From Bdellovibrionales bacterium (lineage in GTDB: Bacteria > Bdellovibrionota > Bdellovibrionia > Bdellovibrionales > Bdellovibrionaceae), in contig JAFEAQ010000011.1 in NCBI GenBank assembly GCA_018266295.1, forward strand, positions 657,626 to 721,625: 64,000 nucleotides of DNA, written 5' to 3'. The notes under the pieces are model-generated. The model did not search any database, had not been told where the DNA came from, and saw nothing but the letters and a program-made list of their open reading frames with translations. Made by a program: the position numbers and the translations under genes. The first letter of the stretch is position 1; each line of letters starts with the position of its first letter. Shown one piece after another: positions 30,741 through 40,498 of this stretch.

Positions 30741-32090
30741 ATGCTCTCAAGTTGGATTTTTGAATTCGCAGATCTATTTTTGAAAAACGAAAGAAGCGCC
30801 GCTTTACTTTCACGTGATGGAGAGATCTTGCACGCAAAATCCGATCTGGGATTTGAAGCTTCCAGTTTCAAAAATATCGCCGAAAGTTCTTTAAAGTATA
30901 TCGCATTGAAACCGGGCGAAATTCTTGTCACCAACGATTCTTATAGCGGTGGCAGTTTCTTACATCGTTATACGTTCTTGATGCCGCTTTCAAACGCCGT
31001 GGGCACTCAGCCGGGCGTTCTTTTGTGCGTGCGCCGCGAATTTGCGGCAGGTCTGAATCTCAGCGACAGGCTGGATAACGAAGGTCTTCGTATTCCACCG
31101 ACTCCTGTTTTCCAGAATGGTCAGTTGATTGCACCAATTATCGAAGCGATGTCTATGCACCCGCTTTGTCCTCAAGGCTTCCAGGCATGGTTACAAAGCA
31201 CTGTCGGCGATATGGCCGCTTACTATAAAAAATGGAGTCACGCTGAAAAGCACTGCAAACTGCCATTTACTGCTAATGAATTTAAAAAATACATCACCTT
31301 CTCGAAGAATTACGCGACAGAGAAAATTCTCGAAAAAGCACAAGGCGAAGCCCGTTCTGAAGTGGCTCTCGACAGCGGCGAAATTTTAAAACTTCACCTG
31401 GAAGTGAATAATGGCCTGGTTAAAGCCGATTTCAGCGGTACCACAGCAGGTGTGAAGACTTTCGTTCCGGACCTTGCGACGTTTGGCGCTTGTTATGAAG
31501 CCGTTGCTCAGTTCTACGAACTCAACTGCCTCAGAAACTCCGGTACATTCTCAGTCATGCAAGTGATTAAACCTTTAGGGTGCTTCTTGAATGCGAAGTA
31601 CCCTGCTTCAACACATCAAGGCATGCAAACTGGTGTGGCTGCGGTTCGCATGGCAATGACTTTAGCTTTACGCCAAATCGTGAAAAGCACTCAGCCGTTC
31701 GTTTCAGAAAATATGGCCGTGATAGAAGTCTCGTTTGCCGATGGTAAACGCTGGCTCAGCGCTTGGTCCGCAAAGAGATGCTGCGAAAGTGTTTCGTTGG
31801 AAAATATCGAAACTCAATTGCCGGTACAGTTCACACGCGTTGAGAAGAGCGCTGAGAAGATGCACCTGCAAATGGAATTCAAAGCCCTCGCCGCTTGCCA
31901 GATCCGCTGGTTGAGTGATTTCACCAAACAAACTCCTAAAATGCCAAAGGGCCTTAAAGCCCCTGAAGCAACTCAGATCGAAGTGCTAGCACCGAACGGA
32001 GAATGGACTGCGCTGCCTTCTCAAGGCAGCACGGATCTCGCCCCGGGGACAAGCTTGCGCTTGAACCTGTGGGGTCTTTACACTCAGTAA
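30741..32090 (+). CDS. Hydantoinase/oxoprolinase B-like protein
   Basis: 449 residues. Retained HyuB-type elements are GEILVTNDSYSGGSFLHRYTFL (where the family has NDPYxGGTHxxD), DFSGTTAGVKTFVPDLATF and IKPLGCFLNAKYPASTHQG. The acidic metal-binding residue after the histidine pair is not obvious. The protein is shorter than typical B subunits (500-600). It starts one base after its A-like partner; together they probably form a complex. Substrate unknown. Confidence 0.72.
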   Translation: MLSSWIFEFADLFLKNERSAALLSRDGEILHAKSDLGFEASSFKNIAESSLKYIALKPGEILVTNDSYSGGSFLHRYTFLMPLSNAVGTQPGVLLCVRREFAAGLNLSDRLDNEGLRIPPTPVFQNGQLIAPIIEAMSMHPLCPQGFQAWLQSTVGDMAAYYKKWSHAEKHCKLPFTANEFKKYITFSKNYATEKILEKAQGEARSEVALDSGEILKLHLEVNNGLVKADFSGTTAGVKTFVPDLATFGACYEAVAQFYELNCLRNSGTFSVMQVIKPLGCFLNAKYPASTHQGMQTGVAAVRMAMTLALRQIVKSTQPFVSENMAVIEVSFADGKRWLSAWSAKRCCESVSLENIETQLPVQFTRVEKSAEKMHLQMEFKALAACQIRWLSDFTKQTPKMPKGLKAPEATQIEVLAPNGEWTALPSQGSTDLAPGTSLRLNLWGLYTQ

Positions 32091-32261
32091 TTAAATTACA
32101 AAATTTCTTATGCCACTTATCCTGAAATGAGACATCAAATTCTCATCAATTTTCTATAAACTTAATTAATTTACAGAGAGTGTTCGACTCTAAGACGTAT
32201 AAACTTGCAACAATTCTAATACCATACTCGTTATATACTAAATGTCGGTATTGGAGGAACT

Positions 32262-33749
32262 ATGTACGTTTTAACTCCTTCTTTTAAATTGGTATTGGCT
32301 ATAGTTACTACTACTTCACTTCTAGGATGCTCTAAAAGCCTTCAAGATAGCGCATCTACGGAAGATGCCCTTGAATCTCTTGACGGTTACGAGATCACAT
32401 CCCTGGGCATTCAAACTGATGATAAAGGTCTCATGATGAAAAATGACTCAGAATCACAGCTGAGCGCTAATTCATTGCAGTTGAAATCCGCCGGAAGGGA
32501 TAATCAATACCTTTGGAGGCTCGATAAAAACTATCAATTAGTGCCGGCTGAAATGGAATTGAAAGATAAATCTAATAATAGCCGTACTAAAAAAGTATAT
32601 TTTCAAATTAGATACATAAAACAAATATCAGAGGATATTATCGGCGTCGAATTGACCAACAATGATCTCCTAATTTATGAGGTTAGCAAAAAGAGAATTC
32701 TCCGCTATCCTGGCTATAGCTTAAGAGAAACGAGTCTTGTGAACAATTGGCTATACACGATTAATACGTCGCAAGGCCTCTTAGCAAAAATCGATCTTTC
32801 TCTCAAAAAACCTGTCATCGTTCCGATTAACAATCCTTTGGGCGTATCGCTCAATACGGGCTTCCCGACGTTTATAGCACCTAGCTGGCTTAACTTTGAC
32901 TATTTGCATGTCATAGCCGGGACAGCAAACTATAGAGACTTCTTCGCTTCCGTGAATGTCGCTAGTCCCAACTATGCTGTCACCACAGAAGGCGTTATCG
33001 CCTTTACAATCACCTCCGACGGAAATTTGAGAGCAATGATATTCACAGATGCAGGGGCTTATGATCTGTCCGCTTACGAACTCTCGCATGTCGGCGGGGG
33101 CTTCCATGGCGGCTTTATTTCTTATTTAGGCGATCTATACCAAGTCGAGATAATCAATAGTCAAAACTGCTTAATAATACCCAAGCCGATTGACTGCGGC
33201 GATCATTTGAGAAAATGGAACATCACCAGCTGGATTACGGCCGCGCGCACAGACAATTGGATCAATCTCAAAACGACAGTAACAGAAATTGTTCCCGAAT
33301 CTAAAATGCAAGATTTTAAGAATAATCTGATCTACTTCACAACAGAAGATAAGATCACAGATACAAATCGCTATATTTTAAGCGAAAAAGGATTTCTCCA
33401 TACATATCTAGATACAAACTCGAATCTCACTATGGAGTGGGTTGATTTGAATCTTTCAGCCGTTCCGCGCGACTCAAGCTATGTGAACAATATAGTTCAG
33501 GTACATGGCGACTATCTGTATTGGAAAAACATTGATAATGAAATCTACGTTCAAAAGCTTGAAGCTGGAAGCACCGCTCAGTTATATACTTCTAGCAGCG
33601 AAACAATTCTCAATTTCTATGTTGTGTCAGGCGCGACAATGTACGACACCGCCGATGGCAGCTTTCTAGTGAAAACGCCAGGCGCAGTACCTGAAAAGGT
33701 ACACGATCAACCTGGAGCCATTTCGTTGCCTATCGGGCTTTCCCACTAG
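32262..33749 (+). CDS. Large lipoprotein, unknown
   Basis: 495 residues. The lipobox LLGC (C23) follows a hydrophobic stretch (FKLVLAIVTTTSLLGC). SD GGAGG precedes ATG. The rest is beta-rich with evenly spaced short strands (YLWRLDKNYQLV, ISEDIIGVELTNNDLLIYEV, YDLSAYELSHVGGGFHGGFISYLGDLYQVEII), consistent with a beta-propeller-like surface protein, although no repeat signature is clear. Lower GC than the neighbouring genes. Function unknown. Confidence 0.75.
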   Translation: MYVLTPSFKLVLAIVTTTSLLGCSKSLQDSASTEDALESLDGYEITSLGIQTDDKGLMMKNDSESQLSANSLQLKSAGRDNQYLWRLDKNYQLVPAEMELKDKSNNSRTKKVYFQIRYIKQISEDIIGVELTNNDLLIYEVSKKRILRYPGYSLRETSLVNNWLYTINTSQGLLAKIDLSLKKPVIVPINNPLGVSLNTGFPTFIAPSWLNFDYLHVIAGTANYRDFFASVNVASPNYAVTTEGVIAFTITSDGNLRAMIFTDAGAYDLSAYELSHVGGGFHGGFISYLGDLYQVEIINSQNCLIIPKPIDCGDHLRKWNITSWITAARTDNWINLKTTVTEIVPESKMQDFKNNLIYFTTEDKITDTNRYILSEKGFLHTYLDTNSNLTMEWVDLNLSAVPRDSSYVNNIVQVHGDYLYWKNIDNEIYVQKLEAGSTAQLYTSSSETILNFYVVSGATMYDTADGSFLVKTPGAVPEKVHDQPGAISLPIGLSH

Positions 33750-33764
33750 GTTGTTGGGAAGCCC
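33735..33764. terminator. Possible terminator between convergent genes
   Basis: GGGCTTTCCCA and TGGGAAGCCC pair with one bulged base, spanning the lipoprotein stop codon. No strong T-run follows on either strand, so termination is uncertain. Confidence 0.35.
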
Positions 33765-33783
33765 TCACTGTTAAATAATTAAA

Positions 33784-34986
33784 TTATAAAATTTTGCCGC
33801 CGGCTGCGATGAGTGCCTGCTTGATTTTTTGAATGTGCTCCGGGCTGCTGGTCTCAAGCACGAAGTCGATGCGTGTTTCGCGCAAGAACAAGCCCTGAGA
33901 AATACGGTCGTGATGCACTTCTAAGATGTTTGCCTTTTGTTCAGCAATGGCTTTTGTCAGGCGATTCAGATTGCCCGGCAAATCATCGACGACCACGGAC
34001 AGCTCCGCCAAACGACCGCGCTTGATTTGCCCTTTTTCGATGATCTTAGCAATCACATTGAGATCAACATTGCCACCACTCAAAATCACACACGTCTTTT
34101 TGCCGAGATTTAACTGACGATTCATAACAGCTGCCATAGCCGCAGCTCCTGAACCCTCGGTCATTGTCTTTGCTCTTTCCAGCAAGAACACGATGGCTTC
34201 CGCGAGTTCATCATCAGAAACGGTGACAACTTCATCGACATTCTTGGCGATGAAACTTTCATAGACGATCTTCGATGGTTTCTTAATCGCAATACCGTCG
34301 GCGATTGTTGAAATGCGTTTTCGATCTTCGGGTGTCTGGTGATGGAAAAGCTGAGACATGCCCGGAGCTTGCTCCGACTGAACACCGATGATACGGATTT
34401 TAGGATTCAAAGCTTTTAGCGCCGTTGAAATGCCGCTGATCAGGCCGCCACCGCCGATAGGCACGACGACGGAATCCAAATCCGGAAGTTTATCGTGAAG
34501 CTCCAAGCCAATGGTTCCTTGACCGGCAATGATGTAGGGGTCTTCGTAAGGATGAACGAAAACATAACCCTTTTCTTTCTCAAGATGGCGGGCATGTTCG
34601 TAAGCATCGTCATAGATTTCGCCATGAAGAATCACTTCAGCACCGTAACCGCGAGTCGCATTTACTTTTGTCAGAGGCGCGTTCTCTGGCATAACGATCG
34701 TGGCTTTAACTCCGGCAAGTGCCGCGCTCAAAGCGACACCTTGAGCATGATTACCGGCAGAGCTTGCAACCACTCCGCGCTTTTTTTCTTCGGGGGTCAG
34801 GTTGATGATTTTATTGTAAGCTCCGCGGATTTTGAAACTCCCAGTACGCTGAGTGTTTTCAAATTTCAAAAACACCTCACAGCCCAGCATCTTGCTGGCA
34901 CTGACTGAGTAATCAGTTTCTGTATTTTGTGAGATGTTTCTTAAAGTTTCGCGGGCCTTGCGGATATCCTCTAACGTGACCTTCAT
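33784..34986 (-). CDS. ilvA: Threonine ammonia-lyase with C-terminal ACT domain
   Basis: 400 residues. PLP lysine motif KTG-type RTGSFKIRGAYNKI, VASSAGNHAQGVALSA, and the phosphate-binding glycine loop VPIGGGGLISG are all present. The C-terminal about 75 residues (AELSVVVDDLPGNLNRLTKAI) form an ACT-type regulatory domain, in the shorter single-ACT arrangement. It deaminates threonine to 2-oxobutanoate, the first step to isoleucine, or can work catabolically. A single gene, convergent with the large lipoprotein. Confidence 0.95.
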   Translation of the reverse strand: MKVTLEDIRKARETLRNISQNTETDYSVSASKMLGCEVFLKFENTQRTGSFKIRGAYNKIINLTPEEKKRGVVASSAGNHAQGVALSAALAGVKATIVMPENAPLTKVNATRGYGAEVILHGEIYDDAYEHARHLEKEKGYVFVHPYEDPYIIAGQGTIGLELHDKLPDLDSVVVPIGGGGLISGISTALKALNPKIRIIGVQSEQAPGMSQLFHHQTPEDRKRISTIADGIAIKKPSKIVYESFIAKNVDEVVTVSDDELAEAIVFLLERAKTMTEGSGAAAMAAVMNRQLNLGKKTCVILSGGNVDLNVIAKIIEKGQIKRGRLAELSVVVDDLPGNLNRLTKAIAEQKANILEVHHDRISQGLFLRETRIDFVLETSSPEHIQKIKQALIAAGGKIL

Positions 34987-35008
34987 AAGTACTTTCTAAC
35001 AGTATTTT

Positions 35009-35239
35009 CTACCAGTAAGCTGTCAGCCCCCAAATCGGTGGATAAGATTTGAACGGCAGATTCGTTTCACGGTTCTGCAGCTCCTTACGAAGGGGCAGTC
35101 CCATGAAGATACTTTCATCGAAATAATGAAAGGGTGCAAGGTGCTTCCCGCAAGAGCTGCAATTTCCAACGAGTTGCCCGCTGGCTTCGTTTAGAGTTCC
35201 GCACATATGACAGCGCCTAAAGTGAATCTTTGTTTCCAT
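35009..35239 (-). CDS. Small zinc-ribbon protein
   Basis: 76 residues with two CxxC pairs: CHMCG (C10, C13) and CSSCG (C27, C30 approximately), forming a zinc ribbon, followed by a short tail with FHYFDESIF and YPPIWGLTAYW. SD GAGAGG precedes the start. It lies 22 bases after the ilvA start on the same strand. Function unknown; could bind nucleic acid or be a metal site. Confidence 0.8.
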   Translation of the reverse strand: METKIHFRRCHMCGTLNEASGQLVGNCSSCGKHLAPFHYFDESIFMGLPLRKELQNRETNLPFKSYPPIWGLTAYW

Positions 35240-35562
35240 AGTTTTTGAACCTCTCCCTGATCTTGTTACTTAGTCTTTGGTCTTGCAAGCCAAGGGGCCA
35301 TATCTAAGTACTTGAAATCCCGCAAAATAACGCATAATGACTTTACGCGTCAGACGCAAATTGCTGAGGTATTCACAGCTTGATGAAAAGCTCCGAACAC
35401 CCGCGTTTCCACAAAATAAACCCCTTTACTTCCCTAGCTGAGACGAGCCCCCTGTTCCATTGTGAGGCCTTGGTCCGGAAGAACGACTTATCCTATGGAA
35501 ATCACTGCAGAGGGCTTAAAATGAAAACAAGCAAAGATGGATTTTTGCTGAAAGGCTTCGCA
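35240..35562. other. Intergenic region, possible promoter
   Basis: Between the zinc-ribbon gene and the secreted protein gene starting at 35563. TTGAAA (35312-35317) and CATAAT (35333-35338), 15 bases apart, are weak promoter-like boxes. An in-frame upstream extension of the next gene covers 35380-35562, but it would bury the signal peptide. No other feature is seen. Confidence 0.4.
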
Positions 35563-37134
35563 ATGAAAAGATGGTTCCTGATCCCATTTTTAAGTTTAAC
35601 AATTTCCCTTCAGTCCTTCGCTCAAGCAACTCCGCAAAGCACTGAAGACGATGAAAATATTTTGTTAAACTACGAAGAGTTCTCGCAACTCACTTATGCT
35701 GAGAAAAAAACCTACGTAAAAAAACTCCGCGAGATCATGGTTGAAACGGCAAAGGCTTATCCAGAAATGGCCGAGACCATGTCAGCCCATTCTGAATTCT
35801 ATGCCCAGCTTTGGACATTCGTGGTTGCTTCAGCCGTCGGTGAAGACAGCAACTCCAACACAGGTGGCTACGTTCCAAACGATGATGCCAAGATGGAATT
35901 TCTCAAAAAGTTCAAACAATATACAGATTCTTACTTCAAAATGGTCGAATCGACAAAAACAGACCAGATGTCAGACGAGCAACGAGGACAGTACGTTCGC
36001 CAGTATCGCCAATTGCTGGTTTGGACTGGCATGGGCTCTGCTTGGGCTCACACCATTCAAGATCCTGCAAAACACAAAGAAGCTTTTGACTCCATCAATG
36101 CGGTAAAAAAACGTGTTGAGGACGACGAAGCCAGAGTCAAGAACGCTGCGGGAGCCGCTTCGTATGAAAAAGCAAAGCAATACATGGACCAAGCGTATAG
36201 CGGAAAATTCTCTACCGGCAGCATCCCCAATATCCAAAATACTCCTGAGAAGCTCATCGCTGCTGGCGAACGTCTTCCACCTTTGTCTATCAAGGCCGAT
36301 GGCACGGTTGTAAGTTCTGCGGTGGCAGCATCGGCCCCTGCCGTTGTTAAAGCTCTGCCAAAAGAAGAAAAGAAAACCGAGCCTGCGGTGGCTAGCAAGG
36401 ATAAGAAAAAAGAAGTAAAGAAAAAGGACGCCGATCCAAATAAAGACCTCGAGCGTGAAAAACAAAAAGCCGCGGAAGCAGCTCACAAAAACGCTAAGCC
36501 TGAAGCAACCACCACCAAGCAAGAACCGGCAACTGAGAGCGAACGTTCAGATGCTTTCTATCGCTGCATGTACGCCGGGTTCGTAATTAAGAATCACCCG
36601 TGTATGGCGCCGAGTGATTTGCCTTGGGATCTTAAAGGTCTCGATAATGCGAAATTTAAGTGCGACAAGGGTTCGGTCATGTGTAACCCGTTCCTGTTTG
36701 GCTTTAAAACCGCTTGTGATTGGTCTAAAGCAACCGATGAAAAAGGCACCGCCGCTTGCTTTCAAGATGCAAAACCTTTTTGCGTAAAACCCGGTTTGTA
36801 TGCAACCAAAAACTGCAATGACAACAGCACAAGTGATTCCGCAAAAGATGCCGCTGTTCACCTCATCGATAACAACCGAGAAGCGTTCAATCTCTACTCG
36901 AAAAGTTTCGGTGAGCTCTGCAACAAACAACTGATCAACTTCAACAGCTACGAAGGTCAGCACAAACCTAAAAACATGGCCCGCACAAAAGCGGATATCA
37001 AACGCACTTGCGATAATGCCCGTGTTCGTATGCAGGAAATCCGTACTCGTTACAGTCTCTTTAGAACACCTAAGAAAGACAGCCCTGCACCACCAACCAT
37101 GCCAGCAGTGAAAGAAAGTAAAGGCGCGAAATAG
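35563..37134 (+). CDS. Secreted cysteine-rich protein with charged low-complexity linker
   Basis: The start at 35563 gives a clean signal peptide (MKRWFLIPFLSLTISLQSFAQ); in-frame starts 42 or more bases upstream would place it inside the protein. 523 residues. A helical N-terminal domain (about 40-240) is followed by a lysine/glutamate/alanine-rich linker (KKEVKKKDADPNKDLEREKQ region). The C-terminal domain has ten or so cysteines (FYRCMYAGF, HPCMAP, FKCDKG, VMCNPFLFG, ACDWS, ACFQD, FCVKPG, NCNDN, LCNKQ, TCDNA), likely disulfide-bonded. Its middle lacks any catalytic motif I know. Convergent with lysC, two bases apart. Confidence 0.72.
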   Translation: MKRWFLIPFLSLTISLQSFAQATPQSTEDDENILLNYEEFSQLTYAEKKTYVKKLREIMVETAKAYPEMAETMSAHSEFYAQLWTFVVASAVGEDSNSNTGGYVPNDDAKMEFLKKFKQYTDSYFKMVESTKTDQMSDEQRGQYVRQYRQLLVWTGMGSAWAHTIQDPAKHKEAFDSINAVKKRVEDDEARVKNAAGAASYEKAKQYMDQAYSGKFSTGSIPNIQNTPEKLIAAGERLPPLSIKADGTVVSSAVAASAPAVVKALPKEEKKTEPAVASKDKKKEVKKKDADPNKDLEREKQKAAEAAHKNAKPEATTTKQEPATESERSDAFYRCMYAGFVIKNHPCMAPSDLPWDLKGLDNAKFKCDKGSVMCNPFLFGFKTACDWSKATDEKGTAACFQDAKPFCVKPGLYATKNCNDNSTSDSAKDAAVHLIDNNREAFNLYSKSFGELCNKQLINFNSYEGQHKPKNMARTKADIKRTCDNARVRMQEIRTRYSLFRTPKKDSPAPPTMPAVKESKGAK

Positions 37135-37136
37135 TG

Positions 37137-38504
37137 CTATTGGCCTTCAATAAACTTGTGATGAAGTTTTTGAATGGCCAAAGCCCCCTGCTCTTCGTTC
37201 ACGATAAAACAGAAGTTATGCTTACTGGCTCCCAAACAGATCATCCGAACATTGATATCTGAAATCGTTTCGAAGACCTGCTTACCCAATCCCGGCGTGT
37301 GGTTAATATTATTGCCTATCAAAGACACCAGCGCCAAATTCTCTTCGACCTGCACATCAGCAATCTCAGACAAATCCGCGATCAATTTTTTATTCAACAA
37401 TGTCGAATCATCCAAAGTCACACTGACAGAGATCTCTGACGTGGTAATCGCATCGATACTGACTTTGTGGTCGTTGAAGATCTTAAAGATCTGATACAAG
37501 AAGCCGTGTGCATGCAACATCTCAGGCGTTGAAAGCGTCACAAGGATTTGTTTCTTTCTCAATGCCATCGCGCGGATGAGCGGATGCGCTTCGACTTCTT
37601 TACGAACCCAGGTTCCCTTGGCTTCAGCATCAAAACTTGAACCCACGAATACCGGGATGTTCTTACGAATCGCCGGAAGCAATGTCGCCGGATGCAGAAC
37701 CTTCGCACCGAAGGTTGCAAGCTCAGAGGCCTCTTTGAATGAAATCTCATCGATCGGTTTGGCCTTCGGGCATAAACGTGGATCCGTCGTCGCAATCCCC
37801 GCCACATCCGTCCAAATTTCGAGAATGTCAGCATTCACGCCTTCAGCCAAAATTGCGGCGGAGTAATCACTGCCACCGCGGCCCAGAGTCGTTGTCATAC
37901 CGTCTTCGGTGCGACCGATATAACCTTGAGTGACCGTCACTGTCTTATGCTCACGAATGTGTTTTAATTTCTGCTGGCAAAGATTCGCAATTTCCGCCGT
38001 CAACGGGCGAGCTTTACTGAAAGTTTCATCGGTACGAAGCACCTCGCGCACATCAAAGAGTTCCGCCTTCAAAGCTGAACCCTTCTTCGCTAAGACTTGT
38101 TTCATGGCTTCAGCGAAAAGAACTGAAGACATACGCTCTCCCAAGCTCATCAAAGTATCGAGAGCTTTCACCGAGCAGTCTTTCAGCAAGTGAACACCGC
38201 GTGCGAGTGATTCCATCTCTTCAAAAAGAGTTTGCAACTTTGTATTGGAATCCGCAGAGATCTTGAGCTCGTCAGCAATCTTCATGTGTTTTTGACGGAT
38301 CTTTGTCAGAATCGCTTCCGCTTCGGCCCACGATTTGGTTTGAGAGGTCTTACCAAGTTCGATCAAATCGTTGGTCGTGCCGGAAGTTGCAGAAACGACG
38401 ACGATTGTGGAATTTTGTTTGAAAGACACTTCTGCACTTCTCAACATGCATGAAGCATCACCCATAGAAGTGCCACCGAATTTAGAGACGACGATTTTGC
38501 TCAC
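37137..38504 (-). CDS. lysC: Aspartate kinase (monofunctional, LysC type)
   Basis: 455 residues. The kinase start VSKFGGTSMGDA and later TTLGRGGSDYSAAILAEG and WTDVAGIATTDPR are diagnostic. Two ACT-type regulatory regions occupy the C-terminal third, including MALRKKQILVTLSTPEMLHAHGFL and LVSLIGNNINHTPGLGKQVF. It makes aspartyl phosphate for lysine, threonine and methionine synthesis. Layout matches the single-chain lysine-sensitive LysC of enterobacteria; no aspartate-semialdehyde gene nearby. Confidence 0.94.
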   Translation of the reverse strand: MSKIVVSKFGGTSMGDASCMLRSAEVSFKQNSTIVVVSATSGTTNDLIELGKTSQTKSWAEAEAILTKIRQKHMKIADELKISADSNTKLQTLFEEMESLARGVHLLKDCSVKALDTLMSLGERMSSVLFAEAMKQVLAKKGSALKAELFDVREVLRTDETFSKARPLTAEIANLCQQKLKHIREHKTVTVTQGYIGRTEDGMTTTLGRGGSDYSAAILAEGVNADILEIWTDVAGIATTDPRLCPKAKPIDEISFKEASELATFGAKVLHPATLLPAIRKNIPVFVGSSFDAEAKGTWVRKEVEAHPLIRAMALRKKQILVTLSTPEMLHAHGFLYQIFKIFNDHKVSIDAITTSEISVSVTLDDSTLLNKKLIADLSEIADVQVEENLALVSLIGNNINHTPGLGKQVFETISDINVRMICLGASKHNFCFIVNEEQGALAIQKLHHKFIEGQ

Positions 38505-38517
38505 AGAGTTCTCCGCG

Positions 38518-39588
38518 CTATTTTTTCGGCGGAGAATAACTTATCTGATAAACGACTCCCGCCTTATCATCTGATACCAGCAGAGAACCATCTTTGTATA
38601 TTTCTACGTCAACAGGACGCCCCCAAGCGTCATCACCCTGCAACCACCCTTCAGCGAAACCTTCGGCCTTCCCCGATTTCACAAGCGTCAGTCTATAACC
38701 TTGAGGTTTTGCTCTATTCCAAGAGCCGTGCTCAGCAAGAAAAATCTGGTTTTCATACTCTGCCGGGAACTGCTTTCCAGTATAAAAACGCATTCCTAAG
38801 GCGGCGACATGCGCCCGCAGCTCTACCTCCGGAGGCGTCTGTTCACCGCACTTCTTATTTTTAAATTCAGGATCAGGTGTGTCTTTGCCATGACAGTATG
38901 GAAAGCCAAAGTCCTGTCCCACCTTCGTTAGATGATTCAACTCATCCGGTGGCAGATCATCACCCATCCAATCGCGGCCGTTATCCGTGAACCAAAGCTC
39001 CTTGGTCACTGGGTGAAAATCAAAACCTACGGTATTACGCACCCCCGAGGCGATTTCTTCTTTGGCTGTGCCGTTCACGTCGATGCGATAAATGCGGGCG
39101 TACTCTTTCCCCGGATCACAGATATTGCAATTCGCCCCCACCGGCACATAGAGTTTGCCGTCAGGCCCGAAGCGAATGAACTTCCAGCCATGATGTGTAT
39201 CCGTGGGAAAGCGTTGGGGCAAAACTTTGGGATTCAAGTCTTTGCCGGTTTTATTTTCAGGATCCGTAAAGACCGTGATCTTATCAATATCCGCGACGTA
39301 AAGCTTGCCGTCTTTAAACGCCACTCCGTTCGGAGATTTAAAATCACTGGAAATGATATCCACTTTGCCATTTTTAATTCGATACACATTGTGTTCGCCA
39401 CCCAAGCCACGGCTGCCAACAAAGACAGTTCCTGACGGAGCGATCGTCAGCGACCTTGCCCCTGGAACTTCGGCAAAGACCTTGATCTTAAAACCTGGAG
39501 GCAAAGTGATTTTTTCTAGGGGAAGTTTTTTGGCGGCAGAGACTGTCGTTGCCGAGAAAAGAAGGCAAAGCAAAAACCATTTCGTCAT
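38518..39588 (-). CDS. Soluble glucose/sorbosone dehydrogenase-like protein (secreted beta-propeller)
   Basis: I choose ATG 39588, with GGAGG upstream, over an earlier in-frame start. 356 residues; signal peptide MTKWFLLCLLFSATTVSAA. The propeller pattern includes GFKIKVFAEVPGARSLTIAPSGTVFVGSR, HGWKFIRFGPDGKLYVPVGANCNICD and ASGVRNTVGFDFHPVTKELWFTDNGRDWMGDDLPPDELN, as in PQQ-dependent sugar dehydrogenases of the GSDH family. The residues that bind PQQ are not all assignable by eye. It may also be a non-enzymatic propeller. Next to lysC in the same direction, 13 bases apart. Confidence 0.85.
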   Translation of the reverse strand: MTKWFLLCLLFSATTVSAAKKLPLEKITLPPGFKIKVFAEVPGARSLTIAPSGTVFVGSRGLGGEHNVYRIKNGKVDIISSDFKSPNGVAFKDGKLYVADIDKITVFTDPENKTGKDLNPKVLPQRFPTDTHHGWKFIRFGPDGKLYVPVGANCNICDPGKEYARIYRIDVNGTAKEEIASGVRNTVGFDFHPVTKELWFTDNGRDWMGDDLPPDELNHLTKVGQDFGFPYCHGKDTPDPEFKNKKCGEQTPPEVELRAHVAALGMRFYTGKQFPAEYENQIFLAEHGSWNRAKPQGYRLTLVKSGKAEGFAEGWLQGDDAWGRPVDVEIYKDGSLLVSDDKAGVVYQISYSPPKK

Positions 39589-39662
39589 GGATCCTCCAAT
39601 AGAGACATCCCATAACAAAGGTCACTTTTGTTCAACGTCTTTTATAAGAATAAAAAAGGATA

Positions 39663-40451
39663 TTACTGGATATGTGAGAACTCAGCACTAAGACCGTAGT
39701 GATCTGAAATCCAGTTATCATGGAAGATCAAACCGGCTTTATTCACCTTCAGCTGGGCAGGCTGATACAAAATATAATCTAAACGCGTCGGACCGTATTT
39801 TTTGTCCGTCACGAGGGGGTTCGTATCAGGATTGTAAGTGAACTCTTTGCCATCCAAAGCATCTGTGTAGCCCACGTCTCTGAAAATCTTGAGCGTTTCA
39901 GAATCATAGCTATCATTGCAGTCACCAATGATGACCACCGGCAAGCCTTCGGATTTTTTTGCAATCATATAGAGAACAAACTTCGCCTGAATCAGGCGAT
40001 TCGGACGAGCTTCACTGAATGGGCTAAAGTGAACATTAACGACCATCACTTCACCGCTGTCTGTTTGGAAGATGCCCATGTTCATATACTGACGCGAGAA
40101 CATTTTTGTCGCCGGCAATTCAAACGACTCGAAGTTACGGCCCGGAAGCCCCCCGATCAGTGCAAGACCTTCATTCATCACACCAAACTCGTTGGTGTTC
40201 TGATAAATGCCCTTGTAGCCAGTAAGCCTTGTAAGTTCATCGAAAATGTTTTCTGAAAGAGACCAGCGAGCGGCTTCTTGAACACCCAAGATCTGAGGCA
40301 GAGTTCCCGTAGCAACTTCAGCGCGAAGATGCTCTAAGCGCGTGGGATAAGCAGTTCTGTAGTGATAAAGATTTTGGGTACCAACGCTGAAAGCTTGGGC
40401 CATAGACTGGAATCCTAGAATGAGGAGAACTGCAAGGAGAGCTCTTTCCAT
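39663..40451 (-). CDS. Secreted endonuclease/exonuclease/phosphatase family protein
   Basis: 262 residues with signal peptide MERALLAVLLILGFQSMAQA. The EEP-fold motifs are in order: FSVGTQNLYHY, LGVQEAARW (metal glutamate), VVNVHFSPFSEARPNRLIQ, VIIGDCNDSYDSET (catalytic DxN), RLDYILY and WISDHYGLS (catalytic SDH). The motifs appear complete, so it is probably an active periplasmic or exported phosphodiesterase or nuclease. Substrate could be nucleic acid, sphingomyelin-like lipid or inositol phosphate; not distinguishable. Confidence 0.9.
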   Translation of the reverse strand: MERALLAVLLILGFQSMAQAFSVGTQNLYHYRTAYPTRLEHLRAEVATGTLPQILGVQEAARWSLSENIFDELTRLTGYKGIYQNTNEFGVMNEGLALIGGLPGRNFESFELPATKMFSRQYMNMGIFQTDSGEVMVVNVHFSPFSEARPNRLIQAKFVLYMIAKKSEGLPVVIIGDCNDSYDSETLKIFRDVGYTDALDGKEFTYNPDTNPLVTDKKYGPTRLDYILYQPAQLKVNKAGLIFHDNWISDHYGLSAEFSHIQ

Positions 40452-40498
40452 GCCGGTACTGTCGAAAAACCCGGCATGGTTGTCAATTGCAATCCCGT

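Noticed and set aside
35380-35562. Upstream in-frame extension of the secreted cysteine-rich protein
   Set aside because: It would place the signal peptide 61 residues inside the protein; the ATG at 35563 has an SD-like AAAGG and gives a normal export signal.
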